A DNA stretch of 64,000 nucleotides, from assembly GCF_000190595.1 (NCBI RefSeq), contig NC_015167.1, forward strand, positions 2,221,501 through 2,285,500, written 5' to 3'. This DNA is from Cellulophaga lytica DSM 7489. Its GTDB lineage: Bacteria; Bacteroidota; Bacteroidia; Flavobacteriales; Flavobacteriaceae. Made by a program: the position numbers and the translations under genes. The notes under the pieces are model-generated. The model did no database searches. It was given only the letters and a program-made list of their open reading frames with translations, and was not told the origin of the DNA. Positions 18,152-26,185 of this stretch are shown here, piece after piece; the stretch's first letter is position 1, and each line of letters begins with the position of its first letter.

Positions 18152-20167
18152 ATGATTAAAAAATACAGTTTAGTAGTACTATTCAGTTTAGCTATTAACC
18201 TAATCTCTGCTCAAGATTTTGATTTTGGAAAAGTATCTACCAAGGAACTAAATGAAAAGGTACATCCTTTAGATTCATCTGCAAGTGCAGCTTACCTATA
18301 TAAACATAAGAAGTGTTATTTTAGATATTTAGATAATAGTGGCTTTGAATTAGTAACCGAAGTTTATGAGAGAATAAAAATTTACAACAAAGAAGGATAT
18401 GATTTTGCAACTAAAGCAATACCACTTTATAAAGCATCACAAGGAAATAGAGAAAAAATAATAGGGCTAAAGGCTGTTACTTATAACCTAGTTGGTAATA
18501 AAATTGAGGAAACAAAGTTGAAGAAGGATGGTATTTTTGAGTCTGAGATGTCTGAATTTTATGATCAAACAAAGTTTACAATGCCAAATATTAAAGATGG
18601 TAGCGTAATAGAATTTAAATACAAAATTAATTCTCCTTTTATTTTTAATGTAGATGAGTTTGTGTTTCAGCATAGTATACCTGTAAATAAATTAGAATCT
18701 AGTTTTTCTTCTCCTGAGTACTATAATTATAAATTAAACTCTAGAGGATATTTAAATATTTATCCAAAAATAACTAGAGTTAACTCTAGTTTAAATATTA
18801 AAAGCAAAACTAGGTCTAGTATGTCATCAAATGTAGTAAGTACTACTTTTAGTAATGACAAAATAAATTTTTTTGAAAACAAGCATATATATAGCGTAAC
18901 AAATATTCCTGCCTTAAAAGAAGAACCATATATAAATAATATAGATAATTATAGAGCAGCTGCAAAATATGAACTCTCTTATGTTCAATACCCTAATAGT
19001 GTTCCTAAATACTATTCATCAACTTGGAAAGATGTAGTAAAGACAATTTACGATAGCCCTAGCTTTGGAACCGAGTTAAATAAAACGGGTTATTATAATC
19101 AAGATATAGACCCTTTAGTAGCTTCATTATCAGATCCTATGCAAAAAGCAGCTGCAATTTATAATTATGTAAAAAGTAAGGTAAAATGGAATGGTATTTA
19201 TGGTAAGTACACCTATAATGGCGTACGTAAAGCTTATAAGGAAAATGTAGGTAATGTGGCAGATATTAATCTAATGCTAACATCTATGCTAAGGTACGCA
19301 GGTTTAAATGCAAATCCTGTTTTAGTGAGTACAAGAGGAAACGGGGTTCCTATTTTCCCTACAAGAGAAGGTTATAATTATGTGATTTCTGCAATAGATA
19401 CTGGTGAAGGTATTATACTTTTAGATGCTACAAGTATGTATAGTATGCCTAATGTGTTACCAACAAGAGTGCTTAATTGGGAGGGCAGGATTATTGCTAA
19501 AGACGGAGCGTCATCTACAATAGGTTTGTACCCTAATGAACAGTCTACAAAGACAATAATGATGACAACTAATTTAACTGCAAACGGAGATTTATCGGGC
19601 TCATATAGAAAGGTAGTAAAACTTCATAATGCCAGAATATACCGAAATAATTATAATGAGGCAGATGAAGATGGTTATATAGAAAAAATTGAAAAGTCCT
19701 TAGATTTAGAAATATCAGATTTTGAAGTAAAAAATAGCCTAGATATAGGTAAACCAATCTTGGAAAGTTATAAATTTGTAAAAGAGAGTCAGGCAGATGT
19801 AATTGGTGATAAAATATATTTTTCTCCAATGTTTTTTTACAAATCTAAAAGCAACCCTTTTAAATTAGAAAAAAGAAGTTACCCTATAGATTTTAGTTAT
19901 CCATCAGAAACAACCTATAGAATTATTGTAGATATTCCTGAAGGATACAAAGTAGAAACGTTGCCAGAAATTAAAAGTATAGCTCTTCCGGAGCAGTTAG
20001 GATCTTTTAAATATAATGTTACTCAAAAAAATAATCAGATTCATTTATTAGTCGTAGAATCAATAAACAAAGCAATTATAACACCAAAGTATTACGAGGC
20101 TGTTAAAACGTATTATAAAATTTTAATAGAGAAGGAAAACGAGAAGGTTGTTTTAACAAAAATATAA
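18152..20167 (+). CDS. Secreted DUF3857/transglutaminase-like protein, probably catalytically dead
   Basis: 671 residues, same layout as the preceding gene: signal peptide MIKKYSLVVLFSLAINLISAQ, DUF3857 domain, transglutaminase-like fold. At the position of the catalytic Cys it has Ala370 (GNVADINLML), and at the His position Tyr410 (YNYVISA); the Asp (ILLDAT) is kept. This points to a binding or scaffold role rather than hydrolysis. Tandem pairs of this kind are frequent in flavobacteria. The 45-bp gap to the gene before has no terminator. Its stop overlaps the next ATG by 1 bp (TAATG). Confidence 0.8.
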   Translation: MIKKYSLVVLFSLAINLISAQDFDFGKVSTKELNEKVHPLDSSASAAYLYKHKKCYFRYLDNSGFELVTEVYERIKIYNKEGYDFATKAIPLYKASQGNREKIIGLKAVTYNLVGNKIEETKLKKDGIFESEMSEFYDQTKFTMPNIKDGSVIEFKYKINSPFIFNVDEFVFQHSIPVNKLESSFSSPEYYNYKLNSRGYLNIYPKITRVNSSLNIKSKTRSSMSSNVVSTTFSNDKINFFENKHIYSVTNIPALKEEPYINNIDNYRAAAKYELSYVQYPNSVPKYYSSTWKDVVKTIYDSPSFGTELNKTGYYNQDIDPLVASLSDPMQKAAAIYNYVKSKVKWNGIYGKYTYNGVRKAYKENVGNVADINLMLTSMLRYAGLNANPVLVSTRGNGVPIFPTREGYNYVISAIDTGEGIILLDATSMYSMPNVLPTRVLNWEGRIIAKDGASSTIGLYPNEQSTKTIMMTTNLTANGDLSGSYRKVVKLHNARIYRNNYNEADEDGYIEKIEKSLDLEISDFEVKNSLDIGKPILESYKFVKESQADVIGDKIYFSPMFFYKSKSNPFKLEKRSYPIDFSYPSETTYRIIVDIPEGYKVETLPEIKSIALPEQLGSFKYNVTQKNNQIHLLVVESINKAIITPKYYEAVKTYYKILIEKENEKVVLTKI

Positions 20168-20493
20168 TGAACATACAAAACGCACAAGAAGCCGTAGATA
20201 ACTGGATAAAAGAACACGGAGTTCGCTATTTTAACGAGCTTACAAATATGGCACAGCTTACAGAAGAGGTAGGTGAGGTTGCACGTATTATTGCGCGTAG
20301 GTACGGAGAGCAAAGTGAAAAAGAATCTGATAAAAATAAAGATTTAGGTGAAGAACTAGCAGATGTTATGTTTGTTGTGCTTTGCCTTGCAAACCAAACA
20401 GGTATAAATTTGCAAGATGCCTTTGATAAAAAATTAGATCTTAAAACCAAAAGAGATCATAATCGTCATCACAACAATCAAAAATTAAAATAA
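20167..20493 (+). CDS. MazG-like nucleotide pyrophosphohydrolase
   Basis: 108-residue all-alpha NTP pyrophosphohydrolase. The metal-binding acidic pairs typical of the MazG/dUTPase-like fold are present: LTEEVGEVAR and LGEELADVMFVV. Short single-domain members hydrolyse noncanonical or excess NTPs to NMP and pyrophosphate; the exact substrate cannot be told from sequence. The C-terminus is unusually basic and His/Asn-rich (RDHNRHHNNQK). It overlaps the gene before by 1 bp and precedes aroA by 33 bp. Confidence 0.85.
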   Translation: MNIQNAQEAVDNWIKEHGVRYFNELTNMAQLTEEVGEVARIIARRYGEQSEKESDKNKDLGEELADVMFVVLCLANQTGINLQDAFDKKLDLKTKRDHNRHHNNQKLK

Positions 20494-20526
20494 GTTCTTA
20501 TTTTTAATCACTTAAAGTCTTTTACA

Positions 20527-21756
20527 TTGAAATTATATTTATCAGCCCCAGAAAATAAAACATTAAATTCTGCTATTAAAATAACAGGAAGCAAAAGCGA
20601 GTCTAACCGCCTATTGTTACTACAAGCATTATATCCGAATATAAAAATAGAAAATCTTTCTAATTCTGATGATGCAATTGTAATGCAAAAAGGAATTAAG
20701 GTATCTAAAGGAGAAGTAGATATACATCACGCAGGTACAGCAATGCGTTTTTTAACCACTTATTTTTCTTGCCAAGATGGTAAAGAAGTTGTGCTTACAG
20801 GGTCTAAACGTATGACAGAGCGCCCAATAGGAGTATTGGTAGATGCATTAAAATCTTTAGGAGCAGATATTACCTATTTAGAAAATAGTGGTTATCCTCC
20901 GCTACATATTAAAGGAAAAAAAATAACAACAAACAAAGTAAGTTTACCAGCTAATATTAGTAGTCAGTACATTTCTTCATTAGTATTAACTGCACCAAGT
21001 TTAGATAATGGTTTAGAGTTAGAGTTGGTAGGTAAAATTACCTCTGTGCCTTATATAAAAATGACGCTAGCTTTACTTACGCAAATAGGAGTAGAAAACT
21101 CTTTTGAAGGTAATACTATTAAGGTGGCGCCAAAAAAATCTGTTAGTAATACTACACTGGTTGTAGAGTCAGACTGGAGTTCTGCTTCTTATTTTTACAG
21201 TATTGTAGCAATGTCTGCTGTTGGTACAGAAATTACCTTATCAGCCTATAAAAAAGATAGCTTACAGGGAGATAGTGTTTTGGCTGATATTTATACAGAT
21301 TTTGGTGTAGAAACTACATTTTTAGATGCTAAAGTAGTTTTAAAAAAGATCACAGATAAAGAAACACAAGAAATTACAAAAGACCTTAGTAATGCGCCAG
21401 ATATAGCACAAACCATTGCAGTTACGGTTTTTGGTTTGGGACTAGGTTGCCATTTAACAGGTTTACACACGCTTAAAATTAAAGAAACAGATAGGTTAGA
21501 GGCTTTAAAAACAGAGCTTACAAAATTAGGAGCGTCTATTACGGTTACAGACAAGACACTTACTATAAAACCAACAACAAAAATTAACAAAGACATTGCT
21601 ATAGATACCTATAATGACCATAGAATGGGAATGGCTTTTGCTCCTTTGGCGCTAAAAACAAACTTGTTTATTAATGATGCAGGTGTGGTGTCTAAGTCTT
21701 ACCCAGATTTCTGGACCGACCTTAAACTGCTTAAATTTGGTGTAAAAGAAGCATAA
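20527..21756 (+). CDS. aroA: 3-phosphoshikimate 1-carboxyvinyltransferase (EPSP synthase)
   Basis: 409 residues with a TTG start. It transfers enolpyruvyl from phosphoenolpyruvate to shikimate 3-phosphate. GSKSESNRLLLLQAL, HHAGTAMRFLT, GSKRMTERPIG, ESDWSSASYFYSI and the C-terminal KETDRLEAL and YNDHRMGMA are the substrate-binding motifs of the EPSPS fold. The protein is somewhat shorter than the roughly 430 residues usual in Proteobacteria. It is the only shikimate-trunk gene here and is separate from the Phe/Tyr operon. TTG at 20527 is the first start that gives the normal N-terminus. Confidence 0.93.
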   Translation: MKLYLSAPENKTLNSAIKITGSKSESNRLLLLQALYPNIKIENLSNSDDAIVMQKGIKVSKGEVDIHHAGTAMRFLTTYFSCQDGKEVVLTGSKRMTERPIGVLVDALKSLGADITYLENSGYPPLHIKGKKITTNKVSLPANISSQYISSLVLTAPSLDNGLELELVGKITSVPYIKMTLALLTQIGVENSFEGNTIKVAPKKSVSNTTLVVESDWSSASYFYSIVAMSAVGTEITLSAYKKDSLQGDSVLADIYTDFGVETTFLDAKVVLKKITDKETQEITKDLSNAPDIAQTIAVTVFGLGLGCHLTGLHTLKIKETDRLEALKTELTKLGASITVTDKTLTIKPTTKINKDIAIDTYNDHRMGMAFAPLALKTNLFINDAGVVSKSYPDFWTDLKLLKFGVKEA

Positions 21757-21790
21757 TTGTGGTTAAATTGTTATTTAATTGGTGTTTTAC

Positions 21791-21822
21791 TTGACAACGC
21801 CTATTGTAGCATAGTATATTTG
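21791..21822 (+). promoter_or_regulatory. Promoter upstream of queA
   Basis: TTG (21791-21793) and a perfect TATATTTG (21815-21822) are 21 bp apart. A start near 21828 would give a 130-nt leader to queA, interrupted by the terminator-like hairpin at 21854-21886. Confidence 0.6.
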
Positions 21823-21853
21823 CAATCGCATAAAAAGAAAATTAAAAAAATAT

Positions 21854-21886
21854 GCACTAAACCGTAAAACGTTGAGTGCTTTTTTA
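21854..21886 (+). terminator. Terminator hairpin between aroA and queA, possibly in the queA leader
   Basis: GCACTAAAC pairs with GTTGAGTGC (one A-G mismatch) and is followed by a run of seven T. It lies downstream of a good promoter and 72 bp before the queA ATG. It may simply stop transcripts from aroA, or it may attenuate the queA leader. Confidence 0.65.
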
Positions 21887-21957
21887 TTGGCATAAAATAA
21901 TATCGTTTTTAATTTTCAGAGGTTATGTATAACCGTTAACATCATAAAAAATATTAA

Positions 21958-23007
21958 ATGAAATTATCTAGCTTTAATTTTGAACTTCCAGACAATTTGT
22001 TAGCCGAGTATCCTTCTGAACACAGGGATGAAGCTAAATTGATGGTAATACATAGAGAAACCGGAAAAATTGAACACAAAATGTTTAAAGACCTTATTAA
22101 TTATTTTGATGAGGGAGATGTAATGGTTTTAAACAACACTAAAGTTTTTCCTGCTCGTTTATATGGTAATAAAGAAAAAACAGGGGCAAGAATTGAAGTG
22201 TTTTTATTACGTGAATTAAATGCAGAACAGCGTTTATGGGATGTTTTAGTAGATCCTGCACGTAAAATAAGAATAGGAAATAAATTGTATTTTGGTGACG
22301 ATGAAACTTTAGTTGCAGAAGTTATAGATAATACAACATCTAGAGGTAGAACTTTACGTTTTTTATATGATGGTTCTTATACAGACTTTAGACAAAAATT
22401 AAAAGATTTAGGAGAAACACCATTACCTAAATACATAAAAAGAGAAGTAGAGGAATCTGATGAAGACAGGTACCAAACAATATACGCTAAGCACGAAGGT
22501 GCTGTAGCTGCACCAACAGCAGGTTTACACTTTTCTAAACACTTATTAAAAAGATTAGAAATTAAAGGAGTAGATTTTGCAGAATTAACTTTACACGTTG
22601 GTTTAGGAACTTTTAACCCAGTAGAGGTAGAAGATTTATCTAAACATAAAATGGATAGTGAAGAGTTAGTTATTGATGAAAAAGCTACAGAGGTTGTAAA
22701 CGCTGCTATAGATAATAAACGTAGAATTTGTGCTATTGGTACAACGGCTATGCGTGGTTTAGAAAGTGCAGTTTCTAGTAACGGACACTTAAATACGTAT
22801 GAAGGATGGACAAATAAATTTATTTTTCCTCCTTATGATTTTAGTATTGCTAACTCTATGGTTACAAACTTTCACTTACCAAAGTCTACTTTGTTAATGA
22901 TGGTTTCTGCTTTTATTGGCCATGACCTTATGAAAAAAGCATACAAAGAGGCTATCTTAGAAAGCTATAAATTTTACTCTTACGGAGATGCAATGCTAAT
23001 TATATAA
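21958..23007 (+). CDS. queA: tRNA preQ1(34) S-adenosylmethionine ribosyltransferase-isomerase
   Basis: 349 residues, the normal length. QueA adds the ribosyl part of SAM to preQ1 in tRNA, giving epoxyqueuosine. Family motifs include [18 protein letters not shown] at the N-terminus, [44 protein letters not shown] and [15 protein letters not shown]. Other queuosine genes are not in the window. The leader contains a promoter and a terminator-like hairpin but no sequence matching the preQ1 riboswitch classes. Confidence 0.95.
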   Translation: MKLSSFNFELPDNLLAEYPSEHRDEAKLMVIHRETGKIEHKMFKDLINYFDEGDVMVLNNTKVFPARLYGNKEKTGARIEVFLLRELNAEQRLWDVLVDPARKIRIGNKLYFGDDETLVAEVIDNTTSRGRTLRFLYDGSYTDFRQKLKDLGETPLPKYIKREVEESDEDRYQTIYAKHEGAVAAPTAGLHFSKHLLKRLEIKGVDFAELTLHVGLGTFNPVEVEDLSKHKMDSEELVIDEKATEVVNAAIDNKRRICAIGTTAMRGLESAVSSNGHLNTYEGWTNKFIFPPYDFSIANSMVTNFHLPKSTLLMMVSAFIGHDLMKKAYKEAILESYKFYSYGDAMLII

Positions 23008-23032
23008 TTGGCATTTTAATACATAAAATATA

Positions 23033-23074
23033 AATCCCGTCAGTTTTCTATTTTTAATAGAAATTGGCGGGATT
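23033..23074. terminator. Terminator hairpin after queA
   Basis: AATCCCGTCA with a TTCTATT extension (from 23033) folds onto AATAGAAA and TGGCGGGATT (to 23074). A T-rich stretch follows. The TTG of the rlmN promoter lies within its right arm. Confidence 0.65.
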
Positions 23075-23095
23075 AACTTTTATCTACTACCTTTA
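23064..23095 (+). promoter_or_regulatory. rlmN promoter, predicting a leaderless GTG-start mRNA
   Basis: TTG (23064-23066) and TACCTTTA (23088-23095, one mismatch) are 21 bp apart. The predicted transcription start falls on or just before the GTG start codon at 23101. Confidence 0.5.
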
Positions 23096-23100
23096 GTACT

Positions 23101-24144
23101 GTGGAAAAAAATAAGAAAAAAGACATAAGAGCCTTAACTAAGGAACAAATTAGAGCGTTTTTTGTAGCTCAAGGAGATAAAGCCTTTAGAGGTAACCAGG
23201 TATACGAGTGGTTATGGCAAAAAGGGGCACACTCTTTTGAGGCAATGACAAATGTATCTAAAGAAACAAGGCAATTGTTGGATGATAACTTTGTTATAAA
23301 CCACATAAAAGTAGATCAAATGCAGCGTAGTAGTGATGGTACTATTAAAAACGCTGTGCAATTACATGATGGTTTAATTGTAGAGTCGGTTCTAATACCA
23401 ACAAAAACAAGAACCACAGCCTGTGTCTCTAGTCAAGTTGGTTGTAGTTTAGATTGTAGGTTTTGCGCAACATCTAGGTTAAAGCGTATGCGTAACTTAA
23501 ATCCAGATGAGATTTATGATCAAGTAGTTGCTATAGATAATGAAAGTAGATTGTATTTTGACCGTAAACTAAGTAACATTGTGTTTATGGGTATGGGCGA
23601 ACCTTTAATGAACTATAATAATGTTTTAAAAGCTATAGATAAAATAACCTCTACAGAGGGCTTAGCTATGTCTCCAAAAAGAATTACGGTTTCTACATCT
23701 GGTGTTCCAAAGATGATAAAGAAAATGGCAGATGATGAGGTAAAGTTTAAATTGGCAGTGTCCTTGCATTCTGCTGTGGATGAAATTAGAACCTCTATAA
23801 TGCCTTTTAATGCTACTTTTCCTTTAAAAGATTTAAGAGAGGCGTTACAGTATTGGTACGCTAAAACAAAAAGCAGAATTACATATGAATATGTAGTTTG
23901 GGATGGTATTAATGATACACAGAATGATGCAAATGCACTTGTAGATTTCTGTAGGTTTGCGCCATCAAAAGTAAACTTAATAGAGTATAATCCTATAGAT
24001 GATGGTGAGTTTCAGCAGGCTAGTAATAAAGCTATAGATATGTATGTGACAACATTAGAGCGTAACGGTATAACAGTTACGGTAAGGCGCTCTAGAGGTA
24101 AAGATATAGATGCAGCTTGTGGGCAGCTAGCAAATAAAAGCTAA
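23101..24144 (+). CDS. rlmN: Dual-specificity 23S rRNA/tRNA (adenine-C2)-methyltransferase RlmN
   Basis: 347-residue radical-SAM enzyme that methylates C2 of A2503 in 23S rRNA and A37 in some tRNAs. The [4Fe-4S] motif CxxxCxxC is CSLDCRFC. GMGEPLMNY for SAM binding and the C-terminal Cys in DIDAACGQL, which forms the methyl-protein intermediate, are present, as is the other catalytic Cys in the N-terminal half (TACVSSQVGC). The GTG start at 23101 agrees with the promoter position. A terminator follows at 24146. Confidence 0.95.
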   Translation: MEKNKKKDIRALTKEQIRAFFVAQGDKAFRGNQVYEWLWQKGAHSFEAMTNVSKETRQLLDDNFVINHIKVDQMQRSSDGTIKNAVQLHDGLIVESVLIPTKTRTTACVSSQVGCSLDCRFCATSRLKRMRNLNPDEIYDQVVAIDNESRLYFDRKLSNIVFMGMGEPLMNYNNVLKAIDKITSTEGLAMSPKRITVSTSGVPKMIKKMADDEVKFKLAVSLHSAVDEIRTSIMPFNATFPLKDLREALQYWYAKTKSRITYEYVVWDGINDTQNDANALVDFCRFAPSKVNLIEYNPIDDGEFQQASNKAIDMYVTTLERNGITVTVRRSRGKDIDAACGQLANKS

Positions 24145-24145
24145 A

Positions 24146-24178
24146 AAAGGCAGGCGAAAACCAATCACCTGCCTTTAA
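24146..24178. terminator. Bidirectional terminator between rlmN and the LipL32-family gene
   Basis: AAAGGCAGG (24146-24154) pairs with CCTGCCTTT (24168-24176), with A-run to the left. It lies between the convergent ends of rlmN (24144) and the minus-strand gene (24210). Confidence 0.75.
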
Positions 24179-24209
24179 CTAAAAAAACACATTAACCACA
24201 ATGTTCTTT

Positions 24210-24893
24210 TTATTTCATTTGAGCTTTTAACTCATCAATAGTTTTAGCCATTACAACTCCAGGTATTTTTATTGGAGCAGCAACTTCTGCTAAAAATGTA
24301 CCTTTTACTTCTCCTCTTTTGTATGTAGTAAAACCTACTCTGTACAAGCCAGCAGTTAATGCTTTTGTAGGGTTGCTTACCTCACTCTTGTAACGTAATA
24401 AAGAATTGTAGCTACTTCCGCTAGGTTGCTTAGGTAACTCAGATGTATCATCATTTGAAGCTAAAGTAACCCAATTAGCACTTTTAGCTCCTTCTGTAGT
24501 AACTTTATCAGCAGAAACAATATCAGATCTTTCTAAGGTAATGTAAGTGTCAAAAAAGTCTTTTGTAGAAGCGTGCTCATCAAAATCTGCAGATTTTACC
24601 GCATTTTTAATTTTATCACCATTTGCAGGCGAAACCATTCTTACTCCTAATTCAGGAGCAGCCAATGGTACCCAAACGTATATGTAATAAAACTTTTTAT
24701 TGTCTTTTACTTCATCTTCATTACCAGGGCTAGCGTAACCTAAGTAGCTAATGTTATCTGTGTAAGGAACCTTAATAGTTTTTGGTCCTATTTTTTTTTC
24801 AACAGAACTTCCAAATTTTTTCAATTTTTGAGCGTTTACAATTGCGCTACAGCTAAAAAGTAACATTGCTGCTACAAATAGATTTTTTTTCAT
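24210..24893 (-). CDS. LipL32-family surface protein
   Basis: 227 residues with an N-terminal signal (MKKNLFVAAMLLFSCSAIVNAQ). Either signal peptidase I cleavage after VNA or lipidation at Cys15 is possible; the former fits better. The rest aligns by eye along its length with leptospiral LipL32: NKKFYYIYVWVP, ELGVRMVSP, FFDTYITLER, SYNSLLRYK and GLYRVGFTTYKRGEVKGTF. The residues I recall as calcium ligands in LipL32 have counterparts: Asp115-Thr116, an acidic pair Asp148-Asp149, and Tyr162. The Asp-rich loop is much shorter. In Leptospira the protein is an abundant lipoprotein. Function here is unknown. Transcription is probably from the module at 24937-25008. Confidence 0.82.
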   Translation of the reverse strand: MKKNLFVAAMLLFSCSAIVNAQKLKKFGSSVEKKIGPKTIKVPYTDNISYLGYASPGNEDEVKDNKKFYYIYVWVPLAAPELGVRMVSPANGDKIKNAVKSADFDEHASTKDFFDTYITLERSDIVSADKVTTEGAKSANWVTLASNDDTSELPKQPSGSSYNSLLRYKSEVSNPTKALTAGLYRVGFTTYKRGEVKGTFLAEVAAPIKIPGVVMAKTIDELKAQMK

Positions 24894-24936
24894 CTTAAGT
24901 GTGATTTATTAATTGTTTTTGTTTTTAATAACACAG

Positions 24937-25008
24937 CAAAGATGACGCTATTAAACAAAACAAATAGACCTATTTGTAGGGAAAATTTTACCCCTGTTTT
25001 CAGGGGTA
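24937..25008 (-). promoter_or_regulatory. CCCTG-N4-CAGGG promoter module, site 1 (LipL32-family gene)
   Basis: A perfect 20-bp palindrome (24989-25008; core CCCCTG, four T, CAGGGG on the plus strand) is centred 54.5 bp from the -7 element CATCTTTG (24937-24944 on minus). A second conserved block lies at 24966-24985 (plus: AGACCTATTTGTAGGGAAAA). TAATAGC precedes the -7 box. The predicted leader of the gene starting at 24893 is about 38 nt. The same spacing is found at three other sites in the window. Confidence 0.75.
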
Positions 25009-25041
25009 GGCTATAATATTACTAAAACGTAAATCATTGCC

Positions 25042-25075
25042 TTGAAATCTAATAATTTAATTACTTTTACCTTTC
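25042..25075 (+). promoter_or_regulatory. Promoter of the polyprenyl diphosphate synthase gene
   Basis: TTG (25042-25044) is followed by two overlapping near-matches to TAnnTTTG: TACTTTTA (25062-25069, 17-bp spacing) and TACCTTTC (25068-25075). Either would start transcription shortly before the TTG start codon at 25097. Confidence 0.4.
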
Positions 25076-25096
25076 CAAATTTAACGAATTGCTTTT

Positions 25097-26074
25097 TTGA
25101 AAATTGTAGCACAAATTAAGGACCCTGTAAATAAAGAAATGGAGCTTTTTGAAAAAAAGTTTCACGCCTCTATGTCTTCTAAGGTGGCCTTATTAAACAG
25201 AATTACTTACTATATAGTAAATAGAAAAGGAAAACAAATGCGACCAATGTTTGTTTTTTTAACAGCAAAATTGGTGTCTGGTGGCAAGGTTAATGAGCGT
25301 ACTTATAGAGGTGCATCTGTTATAGAATTAATACATACTGCCACTTTAGTTCATGACGATGTTGTAGATGATAGTAACAAGCGTCGTGGCTTTTTCTCAG
25401 TAAATGCACTTTGGAAAAATAAAATAGCTGTACTTGTAGGTGATTTTTTATTATCTAAAGGGTTGTTGTTGTCTATTGATAATGGTGATTTTGATCTTCT
25501 AAAAATTATTTCGGTTGCAGTACGTGAAATGAGTGAAGGTGAGCTGTTACAAATTGAAAAAGCACGTAAATTAGATATTACAGAAGATGTCTATTATGAA
25601 ATAATAAGACAAAAAACAGCCACGCTAATAGCAGCTTGCTGTAGTTTAGGGGCTTGTTCTGTAAATCCAGATTCTGATGATGTAGAAACTTTTAGAAAAT
25701 TTGGAGAACTCATAGGTATGGCTTTTCAAATAAAAGATGATTTGTTTGACTATGGGGATGAGGCAATTGGTAAGCCAACAGGTATAGATATTAAAGAACA
25801 AAAAATGACGCTTCCTTTAATATATACACTTAATAACTGCACAAAAAAAGAAAAGAGTTGGTTAATAAACTCTGTTAAAAAGCACAATAAAGACAAAAAG
25901 CGAGTTAAAGAGGTAATTAACTTTGTTAAAGACAGTGGTGGTTTGGCGTATGCCGAAGAGAAAATGATGTCTTTTAAAAAGGAAGCTCTTGCTTTATTAA
26001 GTAAATATCCAGAGTCCGATTATAAAAGTTCGCTAGAACTAATGGTAAATTACGTGGTAGATAGAAAAAAATAA
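25097..26074 (+). CDS. Polyprenyl diphosphate synthase
   Basis: 325 residues. It is a trans-isoprenyl diphosphate synthase with both Asp-rich motifs: LVHDDVVDDSNKRRG (first) and FQIKDDLFDY (second). Arg and Lys for diphosphate binding are in KGKQMRP. The family makes long chains such as octaprenyl or heptaprenyl diphosphate for quinone side chains; chain length cannot be set from sequence by eye, and the residues before the first motif are not bulky enough to suggest a short product. The start is TTG at 25097, with a promoter just upstream. It is divergent from the LipL32-family gene. Confidence 0.88.
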   Translation: MKIVAQIKDPVNKEMELFEKKFHASMSSKVALLNRITYYIVNRKGKQMRPMFVFLTAKLVSGGKVNERTYRGASVIELIHTATLVHDDVVDDSNKRRGFFSVNALWKNKIAVLVGDFLLSKGLLLSIDNGDFDLLKIISVAVREMSEGELLQIEKARKLDITEDVYYEIIRQKTATLIAACCSLGACSVNPDSDDVETFRKFGELIGMAFQIKDDLFDYGDEAIGKPTGIDIKEQKMTLPLIYTLNNCTKKEKSWLINSVKKHNKDKKRVKEVINFVKDSGGLAYAEEKMMSFKKEALALLSKYPESDYKSSLELMVNYVVDRKK

Positions 26075-26136
26075 TAACTTTATCACTTTAAAAATCAGAG
26101 CGTTGTAATTTATTTTAAAATAAATTTATTTTCTGG

Positions 26137-26164
26137 GCAACGTTACAGTAATGTTTGTTGTCTA
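26137..26164 (+). promoter_or_regulatory. Candidate ECF-type promoter of the sigma-factor operon
   Basis: GCAACGTT (26137-26144) and GTCTA (26160-26164) are separated by 15 bp, the spacing of an ECF -35/-10 pair and similar to sequences I associate with ECF operons in Bacteroidota. It is 22 bp before the GTG start, so the operon may be autoregulated. CGTTG at 26101-26105 and CAACG at 26138-26142 flank a 20-bp AT palindrome (26107-26126). Confidence 0.4.
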
Positions 26165-26185
26165 TACTTATAGAACACCATTACT

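Noticed and set aside
21823-21957. preQ1 riboswitch before queA
   Set aside because: No C-rich loop followed by the A-rich tail with the conserved motif was found; the leader only shows a terminator hairpin.
26107-26126. 20-bp perfect palindrome of A and T before the ECF sigma gene
   Set aside because: Only A/T, likely to arise by chance in this composition or to be part of a weak terminator of the preceding gene; no sequence complexity to support an operator.
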